Assembly: GCA_001874305.1 (NCBI GenBank)
Contig: MPCU01000006.1
Coordinates: 124,001-188,000, forward strand
Length of the DNA stretch: 64,000 nucleotides
Reading direction: 5' to 3'
Origin: Bacteriovorax sp. MedPE-SWde
GTDB lineage: Bacteria; Bdellovibrionota; Bacteriovoracia; Bacteriovoracales; Bacteriovoracaceae
How positions within the stretch are numbered: the first letter of the stretch is position 1; each line of letters opens with the position of its first letter. The translations under genes were made by a program, and so were the position numbers. Positions 7,557 to 16,800 of the stretch are shown here, one piece after another. Below the pieces are notes generated by a model. The model did not search any database. It was given only the letters and a program-made list of their open reading frames with translations, and was not told the DNA's origin.

Positions 7557-9383
7557 ATGAAATTTATAATTGCACTAATATTTAGTTGGGGACTTCTTGC
7601 AAAAGAAGTCATTCACAATTTTGACACAGAAGTCGTTATTAATTACGACAACACAATCACTGTCACAGAAAAAATTGAAGTTACGTCACTTGGCCATAAA
7701 ATTAAAAGAGGTATATTTCGAGACCTTCCTCTCATTAGAAAATCACAAAGTTTCGGAGTGAATACTAATGCCTTTAAAGTACTTAGTGTTCTAAGAAATG
7801 AAAGAGCAGAGCCATATCATGTAAAAGCACTTACAAATGGAATAAGAATATATATTGGAAACAAGAAACGATACATAAAAAAAGGTAAACACACATTTGA
7901 AATAACATACAAGATGTCACGACATATATACTCAGTTGGCAGTGGTGAGTCTGAGCTTTTTTGGAATATTACAGGTGATGGTTGGAAATTTCCTATATCG
8001 AAAAGTTCAGTAAAGTTTTTCTTAGAAACGCAAAATCCAGAGACTTTAAATTTCTTTGAAGGTTATACCGGAAAGTATGGCTCAAAGAATAAAGATTATA
8101 CAGTTATTAGTGAAAGTGAGGAAGTTGAAGTTAGAACAAATAACGAACTTCCTAAGCTAACAGGATGGTCAATAGCTGTTCGCTTTCCCTCTGATCAAAT
8201 AGCAAAGCTAAGCTTCCTACAAGCTCTTAAACAAGATATGAAACTACAGGGACTACAGTATAAAGTTCTGTCTCTGTTTCTCACATTATTTGTATTATTC
8301 GCTCTTTGGTATGTGAAGGGACTTGATCCGAAAAGAGGTACTATCATTCCTCTATTCTCTCCCCCATCAGACCTATCTCCAGCACAAATCAACATGGCCT
8401 ATCTTCATAAGAATCATAAAGATGCTATTCCCGCCGCAATTATTAATATGGCCGTAAAGGGAGCAATTACAATTGAAGAAGGCACAAATATATGTATAAG
8501 AAAAACAGACTGTGAAAACGTAAAAGAGATACTCTCAAAAGAAGAGTATATTCTTTATACAAAACTTCTTTCAGATGACTTTATTACACTGGCCAGAACG
8601 AATAGACTTATCCTACAAGAGGCAAAGAAGGCCTTTGAAAAAGAGCTCAATACGTTTGGCAACGAGTACTTTACTAAGAACTGGTCTTACGCAATCATTG
8701 GTACTCTAGTTGCTGTATTTTCAATATGGCATTTCGCAAAGGATACTGGAGACTTCGCAGTCGGTGCAATTATTGGCTTTTTTGAATATGGGTGTATTGG
8801 GTACTTAATAACAAGACTTTTCTCTTCAAGAAGTACGGATAGCAAATGGTCTAGCTTCATTCTTATTTTCCCAATTACATTTATGCTCTTTCATGGAGGA
8901 ATCTTTGCCTATGGAAGTATTGGATACTCAAAACTCTATATTGTATTCTTTTTATTACATGCACTACCCTATGGTGTTTTCTTAGCTCTGATTCCTTCGG
9001 CCACAAAGAAAGGTCAAAGACTCGTTGATAAGATCGAAGGCTTTAAGCATTACCTATCAATTGCAGAAAAAGATAGACTTGATAAGCTTAACCCACCTGA
9101 GTTAACACCAGAGATATTTGAGAAGTTCCTTCCCTATGCACATGCCCTAGGAGAAGAAGGAAGTTGGTCAAATAGATTTGAAAATGAAGTCAGTAAATCA
9201 CTTTTGAAAGAGACCTATTCAAGAGGTCCAACATGGTACTCGAATTCAAACTCAAGTTTCAACTCGAGTACTTTCGCTAGTGCCCTGGGCTCTTCCATCA
9301 CAAGTGCAGTCGCAAGTTCATCCAGTTCCTCATCAAGTGGAAGTGGTGGCGGAGGCGGCGGAGGTGGCGGTGGAGGTTGGTGA
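7557..9383 (+). CDS. DUF2207 domain membrane protein with glycine-rich tail
   Basis: 608 residues. A signal peptide (about 1-15) is followed by an extracytoplasmic beta-rich DUF2207 domain (about 20-215; HNFDTEVVINYDNTITVTEKIEV, RGIFRDLPL). A membrane helix lies at about 236-252, then a cytoplasmic domain and further helices (about 375-480). The C-terminus is a Ser-rich stretch ending in eleven glycines and Trp. Such poly-Gly tails are a recurring feature of this family and not an artefact. It is paired with the LemA gene, ATG preceded by AAGGAA. Function unknown; proposed roles are in envelope or membrane-protein homeostasis. Confidence 0.85.
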   Translation: MKFIIALIFSWGLLAKEVIHNFDTEVVINYDNTITVTEKIEVTSLGHKIKRGIFRDLPLIRKSQSFGVNTNAFKVLSVLRNERAEPYHVKALTNGIRIYIGNKKRYIKKGKHTFEITYKMSRHIYSVGSGESELFWNITGDGWKFPISKSSVKFFLETQNPETLNFFEGYTGKYGSKNKDYTVISESEEVEVRTNNELPKLTGWSIAVRFPSDQIAKLSFLQALKQDMKLQGLQYKVLSLFLTLFVLFALWYVKGLDPKRGTIIPLFSPPSDLSPAQINMAYLHKNHKDAIPAAIINMAVKGAITIEEGTNICIRKTDCENVKEILSKEEYILYTKLLSDDFITLARTNRLILQEAKKAFEKELNTFGNEYFTKNWSYAIIGTLVAVFSIWHFAKDTGDFAVGAIIGFFEYGCIGYLITRLFSSRSTDSKWSSFILIFPITFMLFHGGIFAYGSIGYSKLYIVFFLLHALPYGVFLALIPSATKKGQRLVDKIEGFKHYLSIAEKDRLDKLNPPELTPEIFEKFLPYAHALGEEGSWSNRFENEVSKSLLKETYSRGPTWYSNSNSSFNSSTFASALGSSITSAVASSSSSSSSGSGGGGGGGGGGGW

Positions 9384-9406
9384 GAAAACCTCCCCTATAC
9401 AAATAA

Positions 9407-9658
9407 CTAAGGGGCCCACGGCCCCTTAAAATTTGAATCACTAATGAACGTATCTTCCATTATATGTCCCTCTGATTTAGGGTCCATAATATCTGGACGC
9501 TCTTCTTTTTTTGAACCAAAGATTAGGGTCTTTGAAATAATTGCCATAATCTTCAATGTTAAAAAGAATAAGTGAATTAATGAGAGTGTGCCATCAAAGA
9601 AGTGACGTCTACATTTTAGAAACTCGCGTCTCCAAAAAACTGAAACTTGTGAATTCAT
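9407..9658 (-). CDS. Small hypothetical protein
   Basis: An 83-residue ORF with a strong GGGGGA ribosome binding site just before its ATG. The binding site lies in the loop of a short inverted repeat (AATTC/GAATT, 9659-9672). The protein has a basic N-terminal half with a hydrophobic stretch (LSLIHLFFLTLKIMAII, about 26-42) and an acidic C-terminal half (EERPDIMDPKSEGHIMED). The last residues are encoded by the terminator hairpin. It may be a small membrane-associated protein; I recognise no family. It is real on the strength of the ribosome binding site, but not certain. Confidence 0.5.
   Translation of the reverse strand: MNSQVSVFWRREFLKCRRHFFDGTLSLIHLFFLTLKIMAIISKTLIFGSKKEERPDIMDPKSEGHIMEDTFISDSNFKGPWAP
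9409..9427. terminator. Bidirectional terminator-like hairpin
   Basis: AAGGGGCC and GGCCCCTT form an eight-base stem around a three-base loop (CAC), between the DUF2207 gene and a convergent small gene. T-runs are weak on both sides. The hairpin overlaps the last codons of the minus-strand small ORF. Confidence 0.6.
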
Positions 9659-9769
9659 AATTCCCCCGAATTAATTATACGCTTAGTTTATGGGGTAAGA
9701 ATAACGGCATTATATTTGATGTCAATACAGGAAACTGTTATGTTTTTCTTTTTTTTTAGATACTTAAGT

Positions 9770-9805
9770 CGTTACTAATAGAACTTTTCTCTTCTATTAG
9801 TAACG
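9770..9805. repeat. 14-bp perfect inverted repeat
   Basis: CGTTACTAATAGAA (9770-9783) and TTCTATTAGTAACG (9792-9805) are perfect complements around an eight-base loop. It lies 19 bases downstream of the stop of the minus-strand 9824 gene. It could be a transcription terminator or mRNA-stabilising hairpin for that gene, but the bases beyond it on the minus strand are A-rich rather than T-rich. Confidence 0.6.
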
Positions 9806-9823
9806 ATTAATTTTGAACGTAAA

Positions 9824-10234
9824 TTAAATAGAATTCTTTGCTAAATTGAATGCCTCAAGTCTTTTAGAAACATACTTTTTATAATCTTCCTTATGACGTG
9901 CTTCAGGATGAAAGATCATCGATGCAAATATCAACAGAACAACACCCGCTTCCATAAAGAGAATATTCGTTAAAGTAATTTGACCTACATTAGTATAATC
10001 AATATAGCCTAAGAAGATTGCAACAATACCATAGAATGAAAAAAATAATTGAAAGTGATTATGGTGAAGTTCATTCATTGCCCAAAAATCTTCAAGGTCT
10101 GATTCGTAATCTTCACCATCAACCGCCAGAGACTTATCATGTAGCATATCGTCTAATACATGCTCGTAGAACTGAAGTTTTTGGTCATCATTCATTGATG
10201 CAATATTTTGTGAGAGCTCGTTTTTTGACATCAT
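9824..10234 (-). CDS. Two-helix membrane protein of unknown function
   Basis: 136 residues. The acidic cytoplasmic-type N-terminal region (about 1-55) is followed by two transmembrane helices (about 60-78, FQLFFSFYGIVAIFLGYIDY; about 88-106, ILFMEAGVVLLIFASMIF) and a basic C-terminal tail. No family recognised. Two adjacent ATG codons are possible starts (10234 and 10231). AAGGAG precedes them but lies in a strong hairpin. Confidence 0.7.
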   Translation of the reverse strand: MMSKNELSQNIASMNDDQKLQFYEHVLDDMLHDKSLAVDGEDYESDLEDFWAMNELHHNHFQLFFSFYGIVAIFLGYIDYTNVGQITLTNILFMEAGVVLLIFASMIFHPEARHKEDYKKYVSKRLEAFNLAKNSI

Positions 10235-10259
10235 AAAATACTCCTTCTAAGGGTATTTT
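10235..10259 (-). promoter_or_regulatory. Hairpin masking the ribosome binding site of the 9824-10234 gene
   Basis: Reading the minus strand, AAAATAC plus CC pair with GG plus GTATTTT around a TTAGAA loop, with one bulged base. This nine-pair stem includes the AAGGAG binding site and ends immediately before the ATG. No T-run follows. Translational control is inferred. Confidence 0.5.
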
Positions 10260-10303
10260 ACTAAGAGAATATGAATATTTTATGAATTAAGTCTAAATAA
10301 AGA

Positions 10304-10321
10304 AAGGGGCCGAAGCCCCTT
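10304..10321 (-). terminator. Intrinsic terminator of the rnc-era-der operon
   Basis: On the minus strand AAGGGGC and GCCCCTT close a stable TTCG tetraloop, followed by a T-rich stretch (TCTTTATTT). It lies just downstream of the der stop codon. Confidence 0.8.
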
Positions 10322-10329
10322 ATAATCTG

Positions 10330-12144
10330 CTATGAATTTAATTTTACCATACGTTCTTTTAGATCTGCACCCGTTCTAAAAATTAGGTGGATTGGCGTAT
10401 TCTCAAGAGGGAATGCCGTTCTTAGACCATTCTTTATATATCTTCTATATGTGTCTGGAATACCCTTTGACTTATTTGTATAGAATAAGAATGTTGGAGG
10501 TCCACACTTAATTTGAGAAGCATACTTAACTCTAAAACGCTTACCTTTTGCACCTTTTAAAATGATTGGCTGTCTCTCGATCATTTCAAAGATAAATCTG
10601 TTAAGGTTACCTGTTGGAATACTCTTACGTCTAATAAGAATAGTTTTAACAAGAGCTTTCTTAAGCGCCTTAATTCCTTTTTGATTCTTTGCCGAGATTG
10701 GAAGCATGTCACAGTAGTTAAGCCATGGCATTGTATCTCTAATATTCTCAAGCCACTTCTTTCTATCCGCAGTATCTTTAATTTCATCACTTATAAGGTC
10801 GGTCTTATTAAGACAGACAATTACCGATGAACCTTTATCAATAGCGATATCTAATAGTCTCTTATCTTGGTGAGATACACCTTTAACAGAGTCAATCATG
10901 AAGATACAAACATCTGATTCAGCAATTGATCTTAGAGAACGATATACTGATTGTGATTCAACAAAATCATTGATACTTTTTTGCTTTCTAATACCTGCAG
11001 TATCTACAATATGAATACTTCTCCAGAAGTTTCCAGTATCAATCTCTTCCTCTACTTCTTCAGAAGCAGCAGCTTCAACTTCAGAGTTCTCTTCAGAGTC
11101 AGTTTCGGCCTCAAAGACCTGCTTATAGATTCTTTCTCCGGCCTCTTCGATGAATTCTCCATCTTGAGATTCAAGAGCTAAATCATCAACTTCAGCTTCG
11201 TACTCATCTTCAAACTGCTCAACATCTTCTTCAAGATTATAAGAAGAAACTAGTGAACTGTAGAGATCAGGGTTATTCTTTTGAAAATTCTCATATTGCT
11301 TATAGAGACCTTTATCACTCTTTACGAACTCTTGAACATCATCAAGCTTCTTTGAGTCATTTCCAAAGTAGAGATCAAAATATCCGTCAATAGGATCAAC
11401 TGTCGTTCCAGCGATATTAGAAACAAGAGCTCTTTGACTTCCAACTAAGAGATTTAAGAGTGTAGATTTACCAGCGTTTGGCGCACCAATGATCGCTAGT
11501 CTAGAAACAACATCTTCTCTTGGAGTTACACCCTTTTGAAGTTCTGAAGACTCAAGAGCTTCATCAGTTTTAGAGAATGCAATCATTTCTTTGTGAATGC
11601 TTTCTTTTAGAGTTTCCATCCCTAGCCCGTGGGCAGCAGAAACAAGAAACATCTCATCACTATTGATTCCTAATTGGTAGAAGTCTATTTCATTTCCACG
11701 TTGCGTTTCAGAGTCAAACTTATTAACAACAACCCACATCTTCTTTTTCTGCTTTCTAATATAGTCAGCAATACTTGAATCAAATGGAAGTGCACCTTCT
11801 CTAACGTCCACTACAAATAGAACGAGATCTGACTCATCAATCGCTTGATGGGCATGATCTGTCATAATGTTAAAGAACTTATTAGCATTTTGCTCTTGTT
11901 GGTTCTTTCCTCTCTCATCAATTTTTTGAGGATAGAATCCACCAGTATCGACAAGAATAGCATCAAGAGGTTGTGACAAATCAGAATCATCAAAAGTTGT
12001 AATTCCGTAATGACGATCTCTCGTAACACCGGCCATATCATGTGTAATGGCCTTATGTTGCTTCTTCATCAGTCTATTAAAGACTGAACTTTTTCCAACA
12101 TTTGGTCTCCCGATTAGAGAGACTACCATTGCTCTAGTTTTCAT
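10330..12144 (-). CDS. der: Ribosome assembly GTPase Der (EngA) with an acidic insertion
   Basis: A 604-residue tandem-GTPase protein needed for 50S subunit assembly. The first G domain shows GRPNVGKS (12-19), DTGG (66-69) and NKFD (141-144). The second shows GAPNAGKS (220-227), DTAG (381-384) and a later NKTD, followed by a C-terminal KH-like domain. The usual length is about 440-490. The excess is an acidic insertion of roughly 110 residues (about 262-373) between the switch I and DTAG motifs of the second G domain. The switch I motif reads GTTVD, where Arg is usual. The start overlaps the era stop by one base (TAATG). Identity is certain; the role of the insertion is unknown. Confidence 0.97.
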   Translation of the reverse strand: MKTRAMVVSLIGRPNVGKSSVFNRLMKKQHKAITHDMAGVTRDRHYGITTFDDSDLSQPLDAILVDTGGFYPQKIDERGKNQQEQNANKFFNIMTDHAHQAIDESDLVLFVVDVREGALPFDSSIADYIRKQKKKMWVVVNKFDSETQRGNEIDFYQLGINSDEMFLVSAAHGLGMETLKESIHKEMIAFSKTDEALESSELQKGVTPREDVVSRLAIIGAPNAGKSTLLNLLVGSQRALVSNIAGTTVDPIDGYFDLYFGNDSKKLDDVQEFVKSDKGLYKQYENFQKNNPDLYSSLVSSYNLEEDVEQFEDEYEAEVDDLALESQDGEFIEEAGERIYKQVFEAETDSEENSEVEAAASEEVEEEIDTGNFWRSIHIVDTAGIRKQKSINDFVESQSVYRSLRSIAESDVCIFMIDSVKGVSHQDKRLLDIAIDKGSSVIVCLNKTDLISDEIKDTADRKKWLENIRDTMPWLNYCDMLPISAKNQKGIKALKKALVKTILIRRKSIPTGNLNRFIFEMIERQPIILKGAKGKRFRVKYASQIKCGPPTFLFYTNKSKGIPDTYRRYIKNGLRTAFPLENTPIHLIFRTGADLKERMVKLNS

Positions 12145-13112
12145 TATTTATTTCTCCATACACGAGCTGAATCCTGAGCTCTTGGAAGTCCTAGCTCTTC
12201 TAGGATGAAGTTATTCTTAAACCACTTTGGAGACACCTTTACGTGAAGGTTAAGGTGTACTTTATTATCAGTCATAGCAGAAATTTTCTTTCTTGCTCTT
12301 GTTCCAATTTCCTTGATGATTGAACCTTTTGATCCAACAACAATTGCTCTTTGTGATGGTCTGTTAACAAGGATAGAAGCTGAGATATGAGAAGCTCCAT
12401 CTTCACCTGGCTTAGGCTTGATGTCTTTATACTCATCAATTACAACTGCTAATTCATATGGAAGTTCATCTTTTAAAAGAGCAAAGGCCTGCTCTCTGAT
12501 ATATTCAGTAGCGAAAAATCTCTCTGGCTTATTTGAGATAGCTCCTCTGTCATAGAAATGTGGACCAGGAATTGCTTCATCACAAATATCACCTGTTAGA
12601 AGGTGAACATTATATCCAGACTTTGAAGAAGTTAAGAAATGCTTCTCAAGATTTGGCATTATAAGTTTTGCTTTTTCCATTACCATAGATAGTGGTAGCT
12701 CAGATGCCGCTTCAACACGGTCAGACTTAGTAAAAACAACCCAAGTTCTTCCAAGTTCTTTATCAATATTTTCTTTAAAGTCTACAAACTGTTGTAGAAC
12801 ATCTTTTGTAAGGTCAATAAGTAGAAGGTTAAGGTCTGCACCATCAACACCTTCTCTTGCTTGTTGATTGATCCTCTTATTTAATTCCTGACTTGATTTA
12901 TGTAGACCAGGAGTATCAACTAGAACGATTTCTGTACGGTCAATAGTAAGAACTGCATGAAAACGGTTTCTTGTTGTTTGTGGCTTGTTAGTCACAATAC
13001 TAAGGTCCATTCCAAGAAGGTAGTTAACAAGGGAGCTCTTCCCAACATTTGGTGCACCAAGAACTGCAACCATTATCGATTTATTATCCGGGTGTTGATC
13101 TTCTAAAAGCAT
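12144..13112 (-). CDS. era: GTPase Era
   Basis: 322 residues. An essential GTPase that binds 16S rRNA and helps 30S subunit maturation. Motifs seen are GAPNVGKS (19-26), the switch region [13 protein letters not shown] (66-69) and TKSD in place of NKxD (about 127). A C-terminal KH domain follows, with its GxxG-type loop in [14 protein letters not shown]. The AAGGAG binding site is ideal. It lies between rnc and der with 11 bases to rnc and a one-base overlap with der, so it is co-transcribed and coupled. Confidence 0.96.
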   Translation of the reverse strand: MLLEDQHPDNKSIMVAVLGAPNVGKSSLVNYLLGMDLSIVTNKPQTTRNRFHAVLTIDRTEIVLVDTPGLHKSSQELNKRINQQAREGVDGADLNLLLIDLTKDVLQQFVDFKENIDKELGRTWVVFTKSDRVEAASELPLSMVMEKAKLIMPNLEKHFLTSSKSGYNVHLLTGDICDEAIPGPHFYDRGAISNKPERFFATEYIREQAFALLKDELPYELAVVIDEYKDIKPKPGEDGASHISASILVNRPSQRAIVVGSKGSIIKEIGTRARKKISAMTDNKVHLNLHVKVSPKWFKNNFILEELGLPRAQDSARVWRNK

Positions 13113-13123
13113 AATTAATCTCC

Positions 13124-13927
13124 TTACTTTGTTATTTTATTTAAATATTTAAGTGCTAATTCTTTCATTGCTATTTTCTTGCTGTGACAAGTGACTTCTT
13201 CAACTTTTTCATCATTCACAAAGAGCTCAACTCTAAATCCACCTTCAACATTATGAGACTCATAAACAGGAAGAGATTTATACTCTTTCATTGTTAGCTC
13301 TTGTAAAGTCGTCTTTGGATCAAAGAGGTATAACTTCTTCTCACTGAAGAAATCTTCTTTCATTTCAAGCTCGTATTGAGAAATGATATTTGCGAGTGCT
13401 TCAAAAGCACGATTTATTGAATCATCAAGTGTTATTGCACCAAGGATTGCCTCAACAACATCACATATTAGCGAGTCATTAAGTTCAGACTGCAACTCTC
13501 CTCTACCAAGAAGTAAGCACTTGTCCGCGCCTAAGAAGCGACCAAGTTTTGCTAGAGAGTGTTCATTAACAAGTGCACTTCTAAGCTTTGAGAGCTTTCC
13601 CTCTGAGCAGTCAGAGTATTTCTCAAAAAGAGCATAAGAAACATAGCTTCCAAGAACAGAATCTCCAAGAAATTCTAGTCTTTCATAACTAGTTCGTGCT
13701 TCATGAGTATATTCATGAACAAATGAACGGTGTGTTAGTGCATTTATAAGGTAATTAATTTGATTGAATTGGTATCCAAGACGATCTTGGAGTTGAGTTA
13801 TTAGGCCATGGTTTTGAAAAATTTCAACGAGAGATCCGCTAGATTTAGTGATCGTTTGTTCGTAAACGAATACACCAAAATCATTACTAAAAGCATTATC
13901 GCTTTGAAAGGTCGTCTTCTCAGTCAT
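13124..13927 (-). CDS. rnc: Ribonuclease III
   Basis: 267 residues. A double-strand-specific endoribonuclease that processes rRNA precursors and mRNAs. The signature ERLEFLGDSVL is at about 82-92, and the second metal-binding segment is CDVVEAILGAI. The C-terminal third is the double-stranded RNA-binding domain (DPKTTLQELTMKEYKSLPVYE). It has an N-terminal extension of about 40 residues before the catalytic domain. It is the first gene of the rnc-era-der operon, a classic linkage of RNA processing with ribosome-assembly GTPases. Confidence 0.96.
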   Translation of the reverse strand: MTEKTTFQSDNAFSNDFGVFVYEQTITKSSGSLVEIFQNHGLITQLQDRLGYQFNQINYLINALTHRSFVHEYTHEARTSYERLEFLGDSVLGSYVSYALFEKYSDCSEGKLSKLRSALVNEHSLAKLGRFLGADKCLLLGRGELQSELNDSLICDVVEAILGAITLDDSINRAFEALANIISQYELEMKEDFFSEKKLYLFDPKTTLQELTMKEYKSLPVYESHNVEGGFRVELFVNDEKVEEVTCHSKKIAMKELALKYLNKITK

Positions 13928-14077
13928 GGTTTTCCTAATATTTAATTGTCAGATTTCTTGTATCACCACAGTACGTCACAAGCAAGAAGAGATTTTAAGT
14001 TGTGTAAATTTAACCTGATAGGTACAATATTTAAGACTTAGATCAATAAATATAATTAACCCATATAAGGTTCTCAA

Positions 14078-15076
14078 ATGGATATGAAGACAGAAGCAAG
14101 TGACCACCCAGAAATGAACAAACTCTTTGGTTGGCAATCAGATTTCTTCCAGCACCTTCAACATAAAGGACGAAGTGTTAATACACTTAAAAACTATAAA
14201 ACAGACCTTGATTGCTTCAATCACTATCTTATTGCCACTCAAAAACACGTAAATATTGAAGGATTCAGCATTCCTGAGATAGTTGAATATGGAAAATTCC
14301 TAGAGACAAAGTATCAATCAGATAATTCGAGAAGAAGAAGAATTCAAGCACTGAGGCTATTTTTTGACTACCTTGTTGAGCGAGCTATCTTTAATAGTAA
14401 TCCAGTGAGAAAGGTTCCTACTTCTCCAAAGTTTCTTGATATTCCAAGGCCTACACACTTTTCTCATGTCAAAACTCTTTGGATGCATCTTTTAGAATCT
14501 GAGAAGAAAGCTGATTCTCCTTTAGAAAAAGTTAAGATAAAAAGAAATCAGTTAATATTTCTTCTGATCTATACAGGAGGTCTAAAAGTTTCAGATATAT
14601 CAGATCTTCAAAAGGATCACTTTAGCTTTGGAAAGAGCCCAAGGGTAATGATAATCCATCCAAAGCGCGATCCATATACTATTGCCCTACCGGAATTCTT
14701 CCAGGGCGTTTATGAAAGTTATATACACCTTTTAGAAAAGGTAAAAAACGCACACGGTACTGAGTTTAATAATATTTTCTTCAATGCTAATGCACATAAA
14801 ATCTTATCTGGTGGTATCTCGGCGAGAGGAATTGAGCTTATCTTCCATAGTTGGAGAAAGAAACTTGTTATGGAGATCACTCCAAAGTCTTTAAGACAGT
14901 CTTGTATTTTCACATGGCTTCAAAAAGGACTTAATGCAACAGTGATTAAAGAGTCCCTTGGAGTTTCACCATCCTACTCTTTAAAGCTCTATAAAGATCA
15001 CTTAGATAACTATGCTTTTAGTGACGACTTTTTAGAACAGACTTTTAAAGACGTTATGGTTCATTCTAAGAAATAG
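14078..15076 (+). CDS. Tyrosine recombinase-fold protein with degraded catalytic site
   Basis: 332 residues with the Xer/integrase layout: an N-terminal SAM-like core-binding domain (about 17-110) and a C-terminal catalytic-fold domain (about 150-315). The segment equivalent to TGLRVSEL reads TGGLKVSDI, so the first catalytic Arg is Lys170. The HxLRH box reads PKSLRQ, with Lys270 for His and Arg273 kept. The LGH box reads LGV (Val296). The nucleophile Tyr305 is present. Three of the usual catalytic positions are therefore changed, and normal recombination activity is doubtful. It is a single gene with no attachment site or mobile element around it, so it is more likely a domesticated Xer relative than a phage integrase. 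Confidence 0.75.
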   Translation: MDMKTEASDHPEMNKLFGWQSDFFQHLQHKGRSVNTLKNYKTDLDCFNHYLIATQKHVNIEGFSIPEIVEYGKFLETKYQSDNSRRRRIQALRLFFDYLVERAIFNSNPVRKVPTSPKFLDIPRPTHFSHVKTLWMHLLESEKKADSPLEKVKIKRNQLIFLLIYTGGLKVSDISDLQKDHFSFGKSPRVMIIHPKRDPYTIALPEFFQGVYESYIHLLEKVKNAHGTEFNNIFFNANAHKILSGGISARGIELIFHSWRKKLVMEITPKSLRQSCIFTWLQKGLNATVIKESLGVSPSYSLKLYKDHLDNYAFSDDFLEQTFKDVMVHSKK

Positions 15077-15089
15077 AAAATCTCAGAGA

Positions 15090-15905
15090 CTAATTAGTTT
15101 TTAGAGCTGTTGGTCTCTTATAAACAGGAATACCAAGGTCTTGGTCGAGATGCCAACGATCTGTATAAAGCTCATCTTTTTCAACCCTGTAGAATCCAAG
15201 ATCTTGATCGAGCTCATCTAGTCTATACACAAGTTCTTTTTGGACTCTTATTTGATCTTTCTTCTTACCAAGAAGAAGTGCAAGTGCCTGCTCTTTATTC
15301 TTTTGAATTTCAAGAATTTGCTTATCATACTTTGCTGCTACTTCTACTTGCTCTTGGCGAAAGCCCCAAACAAATTTATTCACTCTATTTAGCTGATAGA
15401 TAAAGTCTCTCTTCTTTGCCAGTAGAGCGACTCTATATCTTGATGCGGCCTGAATTCTCTTTGCCAAGCGATCTGATTGAAAGATGAGAATTGTTCCCCT
15501 TCTAAACGAGTAAGATGGTCCCCAGCATGGGTAAAGATTCTTAACATAAAGAGTGATAAAACCCTTTTCTACTGCTCTAATATTACCTGAGCATGGGTCT
15601 TCATTTCTCTTTTTGGCAACCCAGAACTTTAAAGGATCAGATGCCTTAAAGAACTTCGAGTTTAGGGATTCAACTTGAATTTTTATGATTGTGCTATTGT
15701 CGGCCTTATCACTGACACGTCCAGAAAACTTCGAATAGTCTATTTTTGGATCATAGAAAGAGTCTAATCCCTTAGTCTTGTGGTAATTTGCATAATCATC
15801 ATATTTTGGAAATGCACTTGTATTAAGTGTTTCCTGCTTTGAGATTATCTGTGCTTGATTAGCAAGAATGACCGAACAAAATAATAAGGTTACAAGATAC
15901 TTCAT
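15090..15905 (-). CDS. Secreted coiled-coil protein of unknown function
   Basis: About 271 residues from the ATG at 15905, which gives a clean signal peptide (MKYLVTLLFCSVILANQAQ). An ATG at 15923 would add six residues. The middle contains a beta-rich region with two cysteines (EDPCSG, LYPCWG). After it comes a long charged helix (about 155-245; RLAKRIQAASRYRVALLAKK, YDKQILEIQKNKEQALALLL). The motif LDQDLG occurs twice near the C-terminus. It probably acts in the periplasm; no family recognised. It converges on the recombinase-like gene with 13 bases between stops. Confidence 0.65.
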   Translation of the reverse strand: MKYLVTLLFCSVILANQAQIISKQETLNTSAFPKYDDYANYHKTKGLDSFYDPKIDYSKFSGRVSDKADNSTIIKIQVESLNSKFFKASDPLKFWVAKKRNEDPCSGNIRAVEKGFITLYVKNLYPCWGPSYSFRRGTILIFQSDRLAKRIQAASRYRVALLAKKRDFIYQLNRVNKFVWGFRQEQVEVAAKYDKQILEIQKNKEQALALLLGKKKDQIRVQKELVYRLDELDQDLGFYRVEKDELYTDRWHLDQDLGIPVYKRPTALKTN

Positions 15906-16016
15906 ATATCTATTATGCCCCATATCATTCCCATGTCCAGACCTGAAAAACTTGTCACCTATGACGTCGCCATGGTATTTTTGCAGGCACTAAAATTTTA
16001 ATTTAAAGGAGATAAT

Positions 16017-16661
16017 ATGGATTTTTTCATCGACACAGGTGATATTGAGGAAATTAAAGCGGCAAATGAATGGGGTGTAATCGACGGTGTTACAACTAAC
16101 CCATCAATCATTGCTAAGACAGGTAGAACTCAAGAAGAAGTTATCAAAGATATTTGTGATATCGTTGATGGTCCTATCTCTGCAGAAGTTATCTCAACTG
16201 ATAAAGAAGGGATGATCAAAGAAGGTGCTGAACTAGCTAAGATTCACGACAATGTTGTAATAAAGCTTCCACTAACTGAAGACGGAATCGCTGCTTGTAA
16301 GTGGTTTTCTGAAAATGGAATCAAGACTAATGTAACTCTTTGTTTCAGCGCTAACCAAGCTCTTCTTGCAGCAAAGAATGGTGCAACTTACATCTCTCCA
16401 TTTGTTGGAAGATTAGATGATATTGGTGTTGATGGAATGGGTCTTATCCAGGAAATTAGACACATGTACGATATGTACGGGTTCACAACTCAAATCCTTG
16501 CAGCTTCAATTAGACATAGTGATCATGTAAAGCAGGCCTCTCTTATCGGAGCAGATGTCTCAACTATGCCATTTAAGGTTATCAAGCAACTATTCAAGCA
16601 CCCACTGACTGATATTGGTCTGGCACAATTTCTTGCTGACCATAAAAAGTCTCAAAAATAA
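16017..16661 (+). CDS. Fructose-6-phosphate aldolase / transaldolase (TalC type)
   Basis: 214 residues, the size of the short TalC/FSA class. The first strand MDFFIDTGD, the TTNPSI motif (26-31) and the Schiff-base Lys83 in VVIKLPLT are all present. Family members either transfer dihydroxyacetone units in the non-oxidative pentose phosphate pathway or cleave fructose-6-phosphate; sequence alone does not decide which. AAAGGAG lies a few bases before the ATG. It is followed by a strong terminator, so it is a single-gene unit. Confidence 0.92.
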   Translation: MDFFIDTGDIEEIKAANEWGVIDGVTTNPSIIAKTGRTQEEVIKDICDIVDGPISAEVISTDKEGMIKEGAELAKIHDNVVIKLPLTEDGIAACKWFSENGIKTNVTLCFSANQALLAAKNGATYISPFVGRLDDIGVDGMGLIQEIRHMYDMYGFTTQILAASIRHSDHVKQASLIGADVSTMPFKVIKQLFKHPLTDIGLAQFLADHKKSQK

Positions 16662-16706
16662 GAGTTGTTTAGAACTCATATTTCGAAGAAAATTCTTCAC
16701 TATTTT

Positions 16707-16735
16707 CAGGGGCTTACAAGGCCCCTGTTTTTTTT
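16707..16735 (+). terminator. Intrinsic terminator after the transaldolase gene
   Basis: CAGGGGC and GCCCCTG form a seven-pair stem around a seven-base loop, followed directly by eight T residues. Confidence 0.9.
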
Positions 16736-16800
16736 GTAATTTTCCATCCTGAAATGCCGAAGTGCCCTTAGAATATGCCTATGAGGCAACTGGGGATTTA

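Noticed and set aside
9330-9383. Poly-glycine tail of the DUF2207 protein as a sequencing artefact or repeat expansion
   Set aside because: Gly-rich tails ending in Trp are common in this family and the codons are mixed.
14078-15076. Integrase marking a prophage or genomic island
   Set aside because: No att repeats, tRNA, phage genes or composition shift nearby, and the active site is degraded.
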